Shown piece after piece: positions 44,045 through 52,732 of a stretch of DNA of 64,000 nt (position 1 is the first letter of the stretch; every line of letters begins with the position of its first letter). The notes under the pieces were generated by a model. The model ran no database searches. It saw only the letters and a program-made list of their open reading frames with translations, and was not told the DNA's origin. Both the position numbers and the translations under genes were made by a program. This DNA comes from UBA5158 sp963692955 (GTDB lineage Bacteria > Pseudomonadota > Gammaproteobacteria > DSM-16500): assembly GCA_963692955.1 (NCBI GenBank), contig OY843587.1:2108001-2172000 (forward strand), written 5' to 3'.

Positions 44045-44718
44045 TACATTCTTGGCGTACTAGTCGGTGAGGGCTCATCGGGTTTTTCGTCGCGATGGGT
44101 CATGTCTAATACTGGCGGCGGTGTGATACGGTGCAGCAATCCAGGCGTTGACGGCGAATCTGACGGTCTATTTGAAGGATAAGTTAGAACGCTAATCCCG
44201 CCCTCAGGATTGCGTCTCAAATCAAGCTGCATACCGGCGGCAGCAGCGGCTGGATCGACGCTAATATTAAAAGTAGTCGCGCGAGAAGCGATAATGGGTG
44301 ACTCTTGGGAAGGTGAAGGCGCTGGGTGGAGATGAGATTGACGGCGTATGCGCCGTACTTCCCTATGACTGCCAGGCCTCGCTACCAAGGTGGATAATTG
44401 TGAAGTCACATCGCGGTTATGCGCCTGCGTCAAATCATGCCTGGCTTCCAATTCCGCTACCACCATATCAATTTTCGCATTGTCTTCTTTTTGTTTTATT
44501 ATTTTCTTTTTAGTAGACCGGTATTTTTCAACGCCGCCTTCAATACCTACAACCATACCGGCCGCTACGGAAACGGTATATGTTATCACGGGTGAAAAAT
44601 TCCAAATTAAGGCTGCGCCGCCGACCACCAGACTGATAACACCGACCGTGGCCGCGAAATAATCAAGAAATCCCCTTGCGACCACGACAAATCTGACTGG
44701 TTTTACCTCGTTATCCAT
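44044..44718 (-). CDS. Orphan two-helix membrane protein with a Pro/Ser-rich tail
   Basis: A 224-residue protein that I do not recognise. Two hydrophobic helices lie at residues 14-60, followed by a basic, coiled-coil-like segment (KYRSTKKKIIKQKEDNAKID, then VVAELEARHDL) and a long low-complexity tail rich in Pro, Ser and Arg (residues 110-224). No signal peptide is present; a hairpin topology with both ends cytoplasmic is likely. It is translationally coupled to pabB, yet nothing links it to folate synthesis. Small membrane-hairpin proteins with disordered tails occur among type IV effectors, which is only a suggestion. Confidence 0.65.
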   Translation of the reverse strand: MDNEVKPVRFVVVARGFLDYFAATVGVISLVVGGAALIWNFSPVITYTVSVAAGMVVGIEGGVEKYRSTKKKIIKQKEDNAKIDMVVAELEARHDLTQAHNRDVTSQLSTLVARPGSHREVRRIRRQSHLHPAPSPSQESPIIASRATTFNISVDPAAAAAGMQLDLRRNPEGGISVLTYPSNRPSDSPSTPGLLHRITPPPVLDMTHRDEKPDEPSPTSTPRM

Positions 44719-44981
44719 ACCAACTGCTCCTCAATTTATAGTTTAAGTAATCTGAAGATAGTGCACTTTAGCACGATAATTAGAACTAGGTTAAAAAAGA
44801 GATTAAACCGATGATTCAAAAGTCCGTGATCCTCTCAAAATTAAATCAAAATACCCCATTATTATGTTCATTGTTGAGGCTGAATGATTTATTATTGCAA
44901 GTCTTAAACAGTAAAAATTAATCTTCTTAAAATTAAAACCAGGTATGATACTCAATAATAATTTAGCCAATGGAATTCCTT

Positions 44982-46364
44982 ATGATCAACATGACTTTCG
45001 CCGAGCTTACCACTATTTTGGGAGTCGCGGCACTCGAACAAACCGGCAGCTTTACCGGCTTAAGCAAAGACACCCGCAACTTGCTGCCAGGCAATTTGTA
45101 TATCGCGATTATCGGCGAAAACTTAGATGGTCACGAGTTTGTAAATGAAGCCTTAGCGAAAGGCGCGGCCGCCGCGGTTGTCAGTCAGCGCGTCGCGGTT
45201 AATATTCCCCAAATCGTCGTCTCCGACACGCTGTTAGCCTTAGGTAAAATGAGCGAAAACTGGCGCGACCGTTTCTCGTTGCCGATCGTGGGCGTGACCG
45301 GCAGTAATGGTAAAACCACATTAAAAAATATGATCGCCTCAATTTTAGCGGCCGCTTGCGGTGGCAACAATGAATTAGTCCTCGCGACCGAAGGCAACTT
45401 GAATAACAACATCGGCGTGCCGCTCATGTTGGCGCGTTTGAATCCGCAACACCGCTACGGCGTGATCGAAATGGGCATGAATAGTTTTGGCGAAATCGCT
45501 TACCTCACCAAAATGACCAAGCCCGCCGTCGCTGTGATTACTAACGCCGCCGAAGCGCACTTACAAGGTTTACAAACCGTGGCAGGAGTCGCGAAAGCCA
45601 AAGGCGAAATATTTTCTGGCTTACAAACCAATGGCATCGCCGTTTTTAACAAAGAAGACGCGCATTTTGATTACTGGCGCGGCTTGCTAAACGGCCAAGC
45701 TTATTTGACGTTCGGATTGGAAAGCAGCGCGGATGTCACCGGCACTTATATTCCCAGCCAAGATACACTGCATCAATTACTGAATCTGCACACGCCGGTC
45801 GGCGACGTGGATATTACCCTGCCGTTGTTAGGCCAGCATAATGTCAGAAACGCGCTCGCCGCCACCGCGGTCGCCGTCGCGTTGCACATCGACTTGGAAG
45901 CCGTGAAAGTAGGCCTCGAAAACGTGCAGGCCGCGCCAGGTAGGTTAAATCAGCACTTGTTAGCGAATGGCGCGCGTGTGATTGACGACACTTACAACGC
46001 CAATCCTTTTTCCACCACCGCCGCGATCAACACGCTGGCGCTCTTTTCCGGTAAGAAAATTTTAGTGTTAGGCGACATGCGCGAATTAGGCACCGAAGCG
46101 GAAAAGTTACATGCCGACATCGGCACCAAAGCGCAAACCGCCGGTATCGACCAACTCTTCACGCTGGGTGATTTATCCGCCGCGGCGACGCGCACTTTCG
46201 GCGCTAAAGGGCAGCATTTCACCGACCGTCAAATTTTATTAGACGCGTTAAAGCCGTTTGTCGAAAATAACACGACGATTCTCATCAAAGGCTCGCGCTC
46301 GATGCACATGGAAAATATCGTCGCTGGCATCGTCCCTGAAAATGCTATGCAGGTTTCCCACTAA
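44982..46364 (+). CDS. murF: UDP-N-acetylmuramoyl-tripeptide--D-alanyl-D-alanine ligase
   Basis: MurF adds D-Ala-D-Ala to the peptidoglycan precursor. The 460-residue protein has the Mur-ligase ATP site GVTGSNGKTTLKNM, the EGNLNNNIGVPLMLAR block specific to MurF, ELGMNSFGE-type EMGMNSFGEIAYL, the TNAAEAHL loop and the C-terminal DTYNANPFS. The start is ATG 44982 (GGAA 8 bases upstream); ATG 44970 is an alternative with no ribosome site. No murE, mraY or other division/cell-wall gene is adjacent, so murF has left the usual dcw cluster. A nested inverted repeat follows the stop. Confidence 0.94.
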   Translation: MINMTFAELTTILGVAALEQTGSFTGLSKDTRNLLPGNLYIAIIGENLDGHEFVNEALAKGAAAAVVSQRVAVNIPQIVVSDTLLALGKMSENWRDRFSLPIVGVTGSNGKTTLKNMIASILAAACGGNNELVLATEGNLNNNIGVPLMLARLNPQHRYGVIEMGMNSFGEIAYLTKMTKPAVAVITNAAEAHLQGLQTVAGVAKAKGEIFSGLQTNGIAVFNKEDAHFDYWRGLLNGQAYLTFGLESSADVTGTYIPSQDTLHQLLNLHTPVGDVDITLPLLGQHNVRNALAATAVAVALHIDLEAVKVGLENVQAAPGRLNQHLLANGARVIDDTYNANPFSTTAAINTLALFSGKKILVLGDMRELGTEAEKLHADIGTKAQTAGIDQLFTLGDLSAAATRTFGAKGQHFTDRQILLDALKPFVENNTTILIKGSRSMHMENIVAGIVPENAMQVSH

Positions 46365-46371
46365 TGATTTA

Positions 46372-46427
46372 TTGCCATTTCACGGTACCGAGTCAGAAAA
46401 GCCACTCGGCATCAGTAGAAATGGCAA
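46372..46427. repeat. Nested inverted repeats between murF and icd
   Basis: An outer perfect 10-bp stem, TTGCCATTTC (46372-46381) with GAAATGGCAA (46418-46427), encloses an inner perfect 6-bp stem, CCGAGT (46388-46393) with ACTCGG (46404-46409), and a 10-base loop. No T-run follows. The right outer arm covers the -35-like ATGGCA of the icd promoter, so it may be an operator, or a stabilising 3' hairpin of murF mRNA. Confidence 0.6.
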
Positions 46428-46449
46428 CCGCTGCGGGTTTTGCTATAAT
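46421..46449 (+). promoter_or_regulatory. Probable promoter of icd
   Basis: ATGGCA (46421-46426), a 17-base spacer and perfect TATAAT (46444-46449), 35 bases before the icd ATG. The -35 is weak and lies inside an inverted repeat, which suggests regulated or activator-dependent expression. Confidence 0.45.
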
Positions 46450-46483
46450 ATAATTCAATCGCCACTATCACAGGGGATATTCT

Positions 46484-47941
46484 ATGGCTGTTAAAACTCC
46501 GATTACAGTTGCATACGGAGATGGTATTGGCCCAGAAATTATGGCAGCAACGCTTAGCATTTTAAAAGCGGCCGACGCTGACCTGGAATATGAAGTTATT
46601 GAAATTGGCAAAAAAGTTTATTTAGAAGGTTTCACTTCCGGGATTCCAGATGCCGCGTGGGAATCGTTACTCCGCACGAAAGTTTTGTTGAAGGCGCCCA
46701 TCACCACGCCGCAAGGCGGCGGATATAAAAGTCTCAACGTCACCTTGCGGAAAACGCTCGGTCTGTACGCCAACGTACGCCCGACCATCGCTTACGCGCC
46801 GTATGTCGCCACCAAGTTTCCCAAGATGAATTTAGTCATCATTCGCGAAAATGAAGAAGGCACTTACTCCGGCATCGAACACCGTCAAACTGATGAAGTG
46901 TATCAATGTTTAAAGCTAGTGACGCGCCCAGGCTGTGAACGCATCGTGCATTACGCGTTTGAATACGCGCGCAAATTTAACCGTAAAAAAGTCACCTGTC
47001 TTACCAAAGATAATATTATGAAAATGACGGACGGGATTTTTCATCAAGTGTTCAATGAAATCGCGACGGAATACCCAGACATTCAAAACGAACATTTGAT
47101 TATCGACATCGGCACCGCATTAGTCGCGACTGACCCAGACCGTTTCGATGTCATCGTAACGTCTAATCTTTACGGCGATATTTTATCGGACGTCGCCGCG
47201 CAAATCGGCGGTTCCGTCGGCCTCGCGGGTTCCGCGAACGTCGGCAATCACATGGCGATGTTTGAAGCCATCCACGGTTCCGCGCCCGACATCGCGGGGA
47301 AAAAAATCGCTAATCCGTCCGGCTTGTTAAACGCCGCCATCCAAATGTTAATTCACATCAACCAACCCGAAGCCGCGACGAAAATTCAAAATGCCTGGTT
47401 GACAACGTTAGAATCTGGCATCCACACCGCGGATATTTACACCAAAGAATACAGTAAGAAGAAAGTTAACACCGACGAATTCGCCGCCGCGGTGGTCGAT
47501 AATCTCGGCCAGCAGCCTAAACATTTCCTCGTCGCCGATTTTAAAGAAACTAAAACCAAAATCGAATGTTACGGCGAAGTGAAAAAGCCGCTCGCGAAAA
47601 AGGCACTGGTCGGCATTGATGTTTTCATCGATAATCCCGACATGACGCCGGAACAAATCGGCGAAAAATTACGGTCTATCAAGAGCCCAATGCAAGTCAT
47701 CACTATCACCAGCCGCGGTTTGAAAATTTGGCCGGACAGCATGATTAAAGCGCCGTACGCGCAGCATTGCAGTTGCCGTTTTCAATCGAGCAAAGACTTA
47801 AAAACTTTATCGACGGTGACGCACAAAGATTTGGTGCAATTACTTGAAGCCTTCGATAAATTAAATTTAGACGTGATTAAAACCGAAAATCTTTATACTT
47901 TCGACGGTCAAGTCGGCTTTTCGTTAGCGCAAGGACAATAG
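46484..47941 (+). CDS. icd: NADP-type isocitrate dehydrogenase, Rickettsia/Thermus-like
   Basis: Isocitrate dehydrogenase of the citric-acid cycle, 485 residues. The core shows YGDGIGPEIM, KAPITTPQGGGYKSLNVTLR, NLVIIRENEEGTYSGIEHRQ, TSNLYGDILSDVAAQIGGSV and HGSAPDIAGKKIANPSG. After residue 340 it has an extra domain of about 140 residues ending YTFDGQVGFSLAQG. That long form is the one I know from Rickettsia and Thermus, not the 416-residue E. coli form, and many blocks match the Rickettsia protein as I recall it nearly residue for residue. Legionella and Coxiella carry the E. coli form as far as I know, so transfer is possible. It is a single gene with its own promoter. Confidence 0.9.
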   Translation: MAVKTPITVAYGDGIGPEIMAATLSILKAADADLEYEVIEIGKKVYLEGFTSGIPDAAWESLLRTKVLLKAPITTPQGGGYKSLNVTLRKTLGLYANVRPTIAYAPYVATKFPKMNLVIIRENEEGTYSGIEHRQTDEVYQCLKLVTRPGCERIVHYAFEYARKFNRKKVTCLTKDNIMKMTDGIFHQVFNEIATEYPDIQNEHLIIDIGTALVATDPDRFDVIVTSNLYGDILSDVAAQIGGSVGLAGSANVGNHMAMFEAIHGSAPDIAGKKIANPSGLLNAAIQMLIHINQPEAATKIQNAWLTTLESGIHTADIYTKEYSKKKVNTDEFAAAVVDNLGQQPKHFLVADFKETKTKIECYGEVKKPLAKKALVGIDVFIDNPDMTPEQIGEKLRSIKSPMQVITITSRGLKIWPDSMIKAPYAQHCSCRFQSSKDLKTLSTVTHKDLVQLLEAFDKLNLDVIKTENLYTFDGQVGFSLAQGQ

Positions 47942-47993
47942 TCCCAAAGACCATCGATTAACGGGTTGATATTTTTTCTAGAGAGAAGAAATG

Positions 47994-48956
47994 TCAACCG
48001 CCCGCCGTAGCGCGCTGCAATCTATCTCTGATCGCATCCCAACTCTCTAATTCCGGCACCGCTTCGATCAGAATGCGGCGTAAGTTTTTTTGATCGCAAG
48101 CGCGCAGCGTCGCATATAAATCATGCGCGTAGTGCTGCGCATCCACTGGCATCGTGATAAATTCCACGCCCAGCAGCGCTCTGCCTAAGTACTCGCGCGT
48201 CAACACCACGATCGGAAAATCTGCCGGCGACAACGCCGCGATCGCTTGCGAAATCGCTTCGAATTTTACTAAGCGGGTCGGCGTGCGCGGCGCGTAATGG
48301 GAAACATGCGAACCTGACACACGTGGCGACGCGGCGTGCGGCGCGGAAATTTTTTTCCGCAGCACCGCTTCGACCGCGGCCACTGTAATCATGCCGGGTC
48401 GCAGCAGCGTCGGCGTAGCGCCACTCACATCGATAATCGTCGACTCTACTCCCACTTCACACTGCCCGCCTTCTAAAATGAGATCGACGCCAGCCCCTAA
48501 TTCTTCCGCCACCGCCGCCGCGGTCGTCGGACTGATACGCCCAAAGCGATTGGCCGACGGCGCGGCGATGCCTTTGCCAAAACTTCTCAACAGCGCCAGC
48601 GCGGTGGGATGATTTGGTATACGCAGCGCAATCGTGGCTTGATTACCGGTTAGTAAATTCGACACGTTTGGATTTTTTTTAAAAATAAGTGTCAACGGCC
48701 CCGGCCAAAATACTTTTGCTAACAGTAGCGCGTCGGGCTGAATGTCTACCGCCCAATTATCTAATTCTTCCAGTGCGGACACATGCACGATCAGCGGATG
48801 ATCTGCTGGACGCTGTTTGACGGCAAAAATTTTCTGTAAAGCGGCTGGGTTTGTCGCGTCCGCGCCCAAACCATAAACGGTTTCCGTTGGGAAGGCCACG
48901 AGTCCTCCCTGCCGTAAAACCGCCGCCGCTTTTTTTAATTCAAATTGATGCAACAT
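47994..48956 (-). CDS. tsaC: L-threonylcarbamoyladenylate synthase, Sua5 type
   Basis: Makes threonylcarbamoyl-AMP for the t6A modification of tRNAs that read ANN codons. The 320-residue protein has the YrdC domain (LVAFPTETVYGLGADATN, KQRPADHPLIVHV, WPGPLTLIF, GKGIAAPSANRFGRISPT) and a C-terminal Sua5 domain starting near the linker VSGSHVSHYAPRTP. E. coli TsaC has only the first domain (190 residues), so this is the long variant. It is convergent with icd and divergent from scpA. Confidence 0.94.
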   Translation of the reverse strand: MLHQFELKKAAAVLRQGGLVAFPTETVYGLGADATNPAALQKIFAVKQRPADHPLIVHVSALEELDNWAVDIQPDALLLAKVFWPGPLTLIFKKNPNVSNLLTGNQATIALRIPNHPTALALLRSFGKGIAAPSANRFGRISPTTAAAVAEELGAGVDLILEGGQCEVGVESTIIDVSGATPTLLRPGMITVAAVEAVLRKKISAPHAASPRVSGSHVSHYAPRTPTRLVKFEAISQAIAALSPADFPIVVLTREYLGRALLGVEFITMPVDAQHYAHDLYATLRACDQKNLRRILIEAVPELESWDAIRDRLQRATAGG

Positions 48957-49062
48957 ATTTTATTGCCGTTGAGTTATAATGTGATGCTATTTTGAACCAC
49001 AGCACCGCATGATACAAGCAAAGCCTTTCACGTCAAAGCCTTATTAGGGTAGTATTAAGACC

Positions 49063-49896
49063 ATGGAAAATACTGATAGCATTCAACAAACTGATTCCCT
49101 GACGCCTGAAACGATTGCGTTAGTGAACGGCCAAGCTTTTTTAGGCATGCCAAAAGATTTATATATACCACCCGACGCGATGGAAGTTTTTCTAGAAGCG
49201 TTCGAAGGCCCGCTGGACTTGTTACTTTACCTCATCAAAAAACAAAATCTTGATATTTTAGATATACCTATCGCCGAAGTAACACGTCAATACATGGAAT
49301 ATGTCGAGCTGATGAAAGCGGTTTCGCTAGAATTAGCCGCCGAATATTTAGTGATGGCCGCGCTGTTAGCCGAGATCAAGTCGCGCATGTTGCTGCCCCG
49401 TCCTGCTAATCTCGATACTATCGAAGAAGATCCGCGCGCCGAGTTAGTCAGACGTTTGCAAGAATACGAACGCTTTCAACAAGCCGCCGCGGAGCTCGAC
49501 GCACTGCCACGCCTGGGCCGCGATACCTTCAGCGCGAATGCCATGATAGATGAAGCTGTCTTTGAAAAACCGCTGCCCAATGTCGAGTTAAAATCATTAT
49601 TATTTGCACTGCGCGATGTGTTGAAGCGCGCTGAATTGAATACTAGCCATAATATCTCCCGGGAAATCTTCTCGGTGCATGAACGCATGGGCATCATTTT
49701 AGACGCTTTAAAAAACCAAGAATTCGCGGTGTTTTCCCAGTTATTTAACTTCCAAGAAGGCCGTCTAGGCGTGGTGGTGACGTTTTTAGCCATGCTCGAA
49801 CTGCTTAAGGACAACCTCATTGAATTCGTCCAGACTGCCGCGTTTGGTCCCATCCACTTGAAGAAAGCTACCGCTAGTATTCAAGCGATTGATTGA
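49063..49896 (+). CDS. scpA: Segregation and condensation protein A
   Basis: ScpA is the kleisin of the Smc-ScpAB condensin. The 277-residue protein has the N-terminal SMC-neck-binding region FLEAFEGPLDLLLYLIKKQN and IAEVTRQYMEYVE, the AAEYLVMAALLAEIKSRMLLP helix, and a C-terminal winged helix (VFSQLFNFQEGRLGVVVTFL). The first 40 residues are an extra leader before the canonical start. It is followed by scpB and rluB on the same strand, the usual order. MukBEF users lack it, so the organism probably uses Smc. Confidence 0.93.
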   Translation: MENTDSIQQTDSLTPETIALVNGQAFLGMPKDLYIPPDAMEVFLEAFEGPLDLLLYLIKKQNLDILDIPIAEVTRQYMEYVELMKAVSLELAAEYLVMAALLAEIKSRMLLPRPANLDTIEEDPRAELVRRLQEYERFQQAAAELDALPRLGRDTFSANAMIDEAVFEKPLPNVELKSLLFALRDVLKRAELNTSHNISREIFSVHERMGIILDALKNQEFAVFSQLFNFQEGRLGVVVTFLAMLELLKDNLIEFVQTAAFGPIHLKKATASIQAID

Positions 49897-49969
49897 TAAA
49901 GCTTATGTTTCACTTAAAAAAACTGCAAGTTTCTGATAAAATCCGCATTAATTGAACCTGAAAAGACTT

Positions 49970-50590
49970 ATGACCATGAATCCAGAGCAACTCGAACGTC
50001 TGCTAGAAGCCGCCATCATGGTTGCCGGTCGGCCCCTGAGCGTCAGCGACATGCAAAAGCTGTTTGACGAAAACGAACAGCCCACGACGAAAGAAATTCG
50101 CGCCGTCCTAGAGACGCTGCAAACTCATTACAGCGACCGCGGCGTTGAATTACGCGAAGTCGCGAGCGGTTTTACCTTTCAAGCAAAAATCGAATTAAGC
50201 GCGGGCCTCTCGCGTTTATGGGAAGAACGCGCGCCGCGTTACTCGCGCGCGTTGTTAGAAACACTCGCTTTAATAGCTTATCGTCAACCGATCACCCGCG
50301 CGGAAATCGAAGAAATCCGTGGCGTCACCGTCAGTTCACATATCATCAAAACCCTGCAAGAGCGCGAATGGATACGCGTCATTGGTTATCGTGAAACGCC
50401 AGGCAAACCCGCTTTATACGCCACCACAAAAACGTTTCTCGACCACTTAAGTTTAAAAAGCTTATCCGACCTTCCGGCTCTCGCTGATTTAAAAGACTTA
50501 GAAAGTCAGGAAGAAAAATTGCAAGTCCAACTTGAATTAGCGGGCGCAGCAGCTTTCACCGCTGATGAAGAATCTAGTGAATCTGAATAA
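49970..50590 (+). CDS. scpB: Segregation and condensation protein B
   Basis: ScpB dimers bind ScpA and complete the condensin. The 206-residue protein consists of two winged-helix domains; the marks are LEAAIMVAGRPLSVSDMQKLF, YSRALLETLALIAYRQPITRAEIEEIRGV and WIRVIGYRETPGKPALY. The start is ATG 49970; a TTG 18 bases earlier is possible. Its stop overlaps the rluB start (TAATG). The acidic C-terminal tail is typical. Confidence 0.93.
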   Translation: MTMNPEQLERLLEAAIMVAGRPLSVSDMQKLFDENEQPTTKEIRAVLETLQTHYSDRGVELREVASGFTFQAKIELSAGLSRLWEERAPRYSRALLETLALIAYRQPITRAEIEEIRGVTVSSHIIKTLQEREWIRVIGYRETPGKPALYATTKTFLDHLSLKSLSDLPALADLKDLESQEEKLQVQLELAGAAAFTADEESSESE

Positions 50591-51348
50591 TGACAGAAAA
50601 ATTACAAAAAGTACTAGCAGCCGCTGGGCTGGCGTCCCGTCGTCAAATTGAAGAATGGATAAAAGCCGGCCGTATCACCGTCAACGGTGCAACGGCGCAG
50701 ATCGGCGACCGCATCACCACCGACGCAAAAGTATTTGTCGATGGGCGCGAAATAAAATTAATTAAAAGCCAATCGAAAAAAATTCGCGTGTTGCTCTATC
50801 ACAAGCCCGAAGGCGAAATTTGCTCGCGCAGCGATCCGGAAAAAAGACCCACTGTTTTTGACCGTTTGCCTTTGTTGCGCAATGGGCGTTGGATCGCGGT
50901 CGGCCGTTTAGATTTCAATACTTCCGGTGTGTTGCTGTTAACTAGCGACGGTGATTTAGCGAATAAACTCATGCATCCCTCCGCGGAAATTGAACGCGAA
51001 TACGCGGTCAGAATTCACGGTGAAGTAAGCAACTTCATTTTGAACCGTTTGAAAAAAGGCGTTGAACTGGAAGATGGCATGGCGAGTTTCGATGCCGTTA
51101 TCGACGCGGGCGGTGAAGGTTCTAACCACTGGTATCATGTCATAGTGAAACAAGGCCGTAACCGTTTGGTAAGAAGATTATGGGAATCCCAAGAGTTACG
51201 CGTTAGCCGTTTGATCCGTGTGCGTTTCGGTGCGATCGATTTACCGCGCGAAATCCGCCGCGGCCGCTGGGAAGAATTGGATTTAAAGGGCATCAATCTC
51301 GTTAAACAAATGGCGGGCTATCAACAAGATAGTACATCCGACCTCTAA
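50590..51348 (+). CDS. rluB: 23S rRNA pseudouridine2605 synthase
   Basis: RluB isomerises a uridine in 23S rRNA. The 252-residue protein has an N-terminal S4 RNA-binding domain (KLQKVLAAAGLASRRQIEEW) and the RsuA/RluB catalytic domain with AVGRLDFNTSGVLLLTSDGD (catalytic Asp) and VKQGRNRLVRRLWESQ. It is slightly shorter than E. coli RluB (291) because the disordered C-terminal tail is reduced. It is coupled to scpB, as is common. It converges on the orphan repeat protein with a 3-base gap. Confidence 0.93.
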   Translation: MTEKLQKVLAAAGLASRRQIEEWIKAGRITVNGATAQIGDRITTDAKVFVDGREIKLIKSQSKKIRVLLYHKPEGEICSRSDPEKRPTVFDRLPLLRNGRWIAVGRLDFNTSGVLLLTSDGDLANKLMHPSAEIEREYAVRIHGEVSNFILNRLKKGVELEDGMASFDAVIDAGGEGSNHWYHVIVKQGRNRLVRRLWESQELRVSRLIRVRFGAIDLPREIRRGRWEELDLKGINLVKQMAGYQQDSTSDL

Positions 51349-51351
51349 GTT

Positions 51352-52710
51352 CTAACGTCTTTTTGCCGGCGGCGGGCTCGCTGCTGACTCAGAGTCAGAT
51401 GAACGTCCCCGTTTAGAATTTTTGTTGTTGCTAATGAACCCAAAGTTAGACGCAGTTGCTTTGGTTTTCTTATCGGCCTTCGCTTCGGCTTTTGACCAGT
51501 CGCCTCGGTTCCAAAATTTCTCGATACCTTTCTCGCTCAAATCGGTCGTGTTGCTCAGCATCAAGTGCGCGAAGTTGCTTTGAGCTAATTGATTCCATTC
51601 GTCGATGATACCCATGTACTGCACTGCTTTAAGAATATTAATGAACTGCGATTTCGCTTTATCTCCCCCCCTAGAAGGTGCCAGTCTTTTATCGGTAAGA
51701 GATTTCAATGCGGAAGTTACGGCGCGCGTCGCAATACTTAGCGCTTCGGCAGTTTTAGTCGACACGGTAGCAAAGATCACCGCGTCACGGTTTTCCGTTT
51801 CATCCGTGATGACGGATTCTAGAAATAATTGCAGTTTGCCCGGCTGATTTTCTTTCCCAACCTGCGTACTGCCGGCAATGTAAGCTTGCAAATATTCATT
51901 CATGAATATCTGATGGATTCGTTCCGGGAAATCATGTTCGGCAGTTTGTAAATTTTTTAAAAGATCATCGATAACTTTATTATCGACCACGGTCAATCCA
52001 GCGGGACGTTCAAGTGCGGCGTTAGCTAACCATTTAACTAATAACGCGGGATGATAAAGCGCCGCAAGTTCACGCGGCGTGTCTTTCAAAGTCGTAAAAT
52101 ATTTTCCGATTTCACTTTCGCTAGCAGGGACGGCTTTACCATACTTATCTTCTATATTCTCTGGCAGCGTTAAATTAGCTTGGAACTTAGGCGTGTTAAC
52201 CGCAACGATTTTATTCCAAAATCTAATCGCGTCATTACCCATGCAGAGAACGCCTTTTACTGCATAGATCCAAACGTTCTTATCTTTTTCTAAAACACCT
52301 TCACTGATCGCTCTTGCATATAAATACTTAACCATTGCATCACGTACCTTAGGATTTTTTCCCGCTAAATCAAAAATCATTGCGTCGCGATCCGTACCTC
52401 CCGCGACGAAGAAAGCATAGTCGTCAATGATCACATCCATCATACCTTCCAAGTACATACTGCGCTGACTGCTCTTCGTACTGTGCGTGTGTTCATTGAG
52501 ATACGCTTCAGCGAATTTAAGCAAAACCAGTTGCATTTTTTCATCGGCTGTTTTCGCGTTGGTCATGTCTCTGCCTAACTGAAACATATCTTTCAAGTTC
52601 TGTAGAGCAGCGGCGTTCACGGCAGGTTTTTTGAGTGCGGAACTAACCTGATCCGCGCCAGCGTGGGATTTCTTATTATCTGATTTCTTTTTTGTAGATG
52701 CTGAAGACAT
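51352..52710 (-). CDS. Orphan repeat protein, short paralogue, with an NLS-like C-terminus
   Basis: A 452-residue soluble protein related to its upstream neighbour. Two copies of a repeat of about 130 residues lie at 55-175 and 265-405; each contains a (F/Y)x(E/D)AY or EYLQAY helix, an LE-rich helix (MYLEGMMDVII, LQLFLESVITD) and ends in a KxVxxMG...WN motif (CMGNDAIRFWNKI; YMGIIDEWNQL). The C-terminus ends SKRGRSS...PPPAKRR, two basic clusters spaced like a bipartite nuclear localisation signal. The start is ATG 52710 after GAGGAT; an upstream frame without a ribosome site was rejected. No signal peptide or membrane helix is seen. No known family could be named. Confidence 0.75.
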   Translation of the reverse strand: MSSASTKKKSDNKKSHAGADQVSSALKKPAVNAAALQNLKDMFQLGRDMTNAKTADEKMQLVLLKFAEAYLNEHTHSTKSSQRSMYLEGMMDVIIDDYAFFVAGGTDRDAMIFDLAGKNPKVRDAMVKYLYARAISEGVLEKDKNVWIYAVKGVLCMGNDAIRFWNKIVAVNTPKFQANLTLPENIEDKYGKAVPASESEIGKYFTTLKDTPRELAALYHPALLVKWLANAALERPAGLTVVDNKVIDDLLKNLQTAEHDFPERIHQIFMNEYLQAYIAGSTQVGKENQPGKLQLFLESVITDETENRDAVIFATVSTKTAEALSIATRAVTSALKSLTDKRLAPSRGGDKAKSQFINILKAVQYMGIIDEWNQLAQSNFAHLMLSNTTDLSEKGIEKFWNRGDWSKAEAKADKKTKATASNFGFISNNKNSKRGRSSDSESAASPPPAKRR

Positions 52711-52732
52711 GGCGTTATCCTCACAGTATTTA

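Noticed and set aside
44920..44940. PmrA-box-like TTAAT/TTAAAAT string before murF
   Set aside because: The second half-site has two mismatches at the required period, and the gene is a housekeeping gene.
47957..47977. Weak AT-rich hairpin with T-run after icd
   Set aside because: The stem has only five A/T-rich pairs, too weak to call a terminator.
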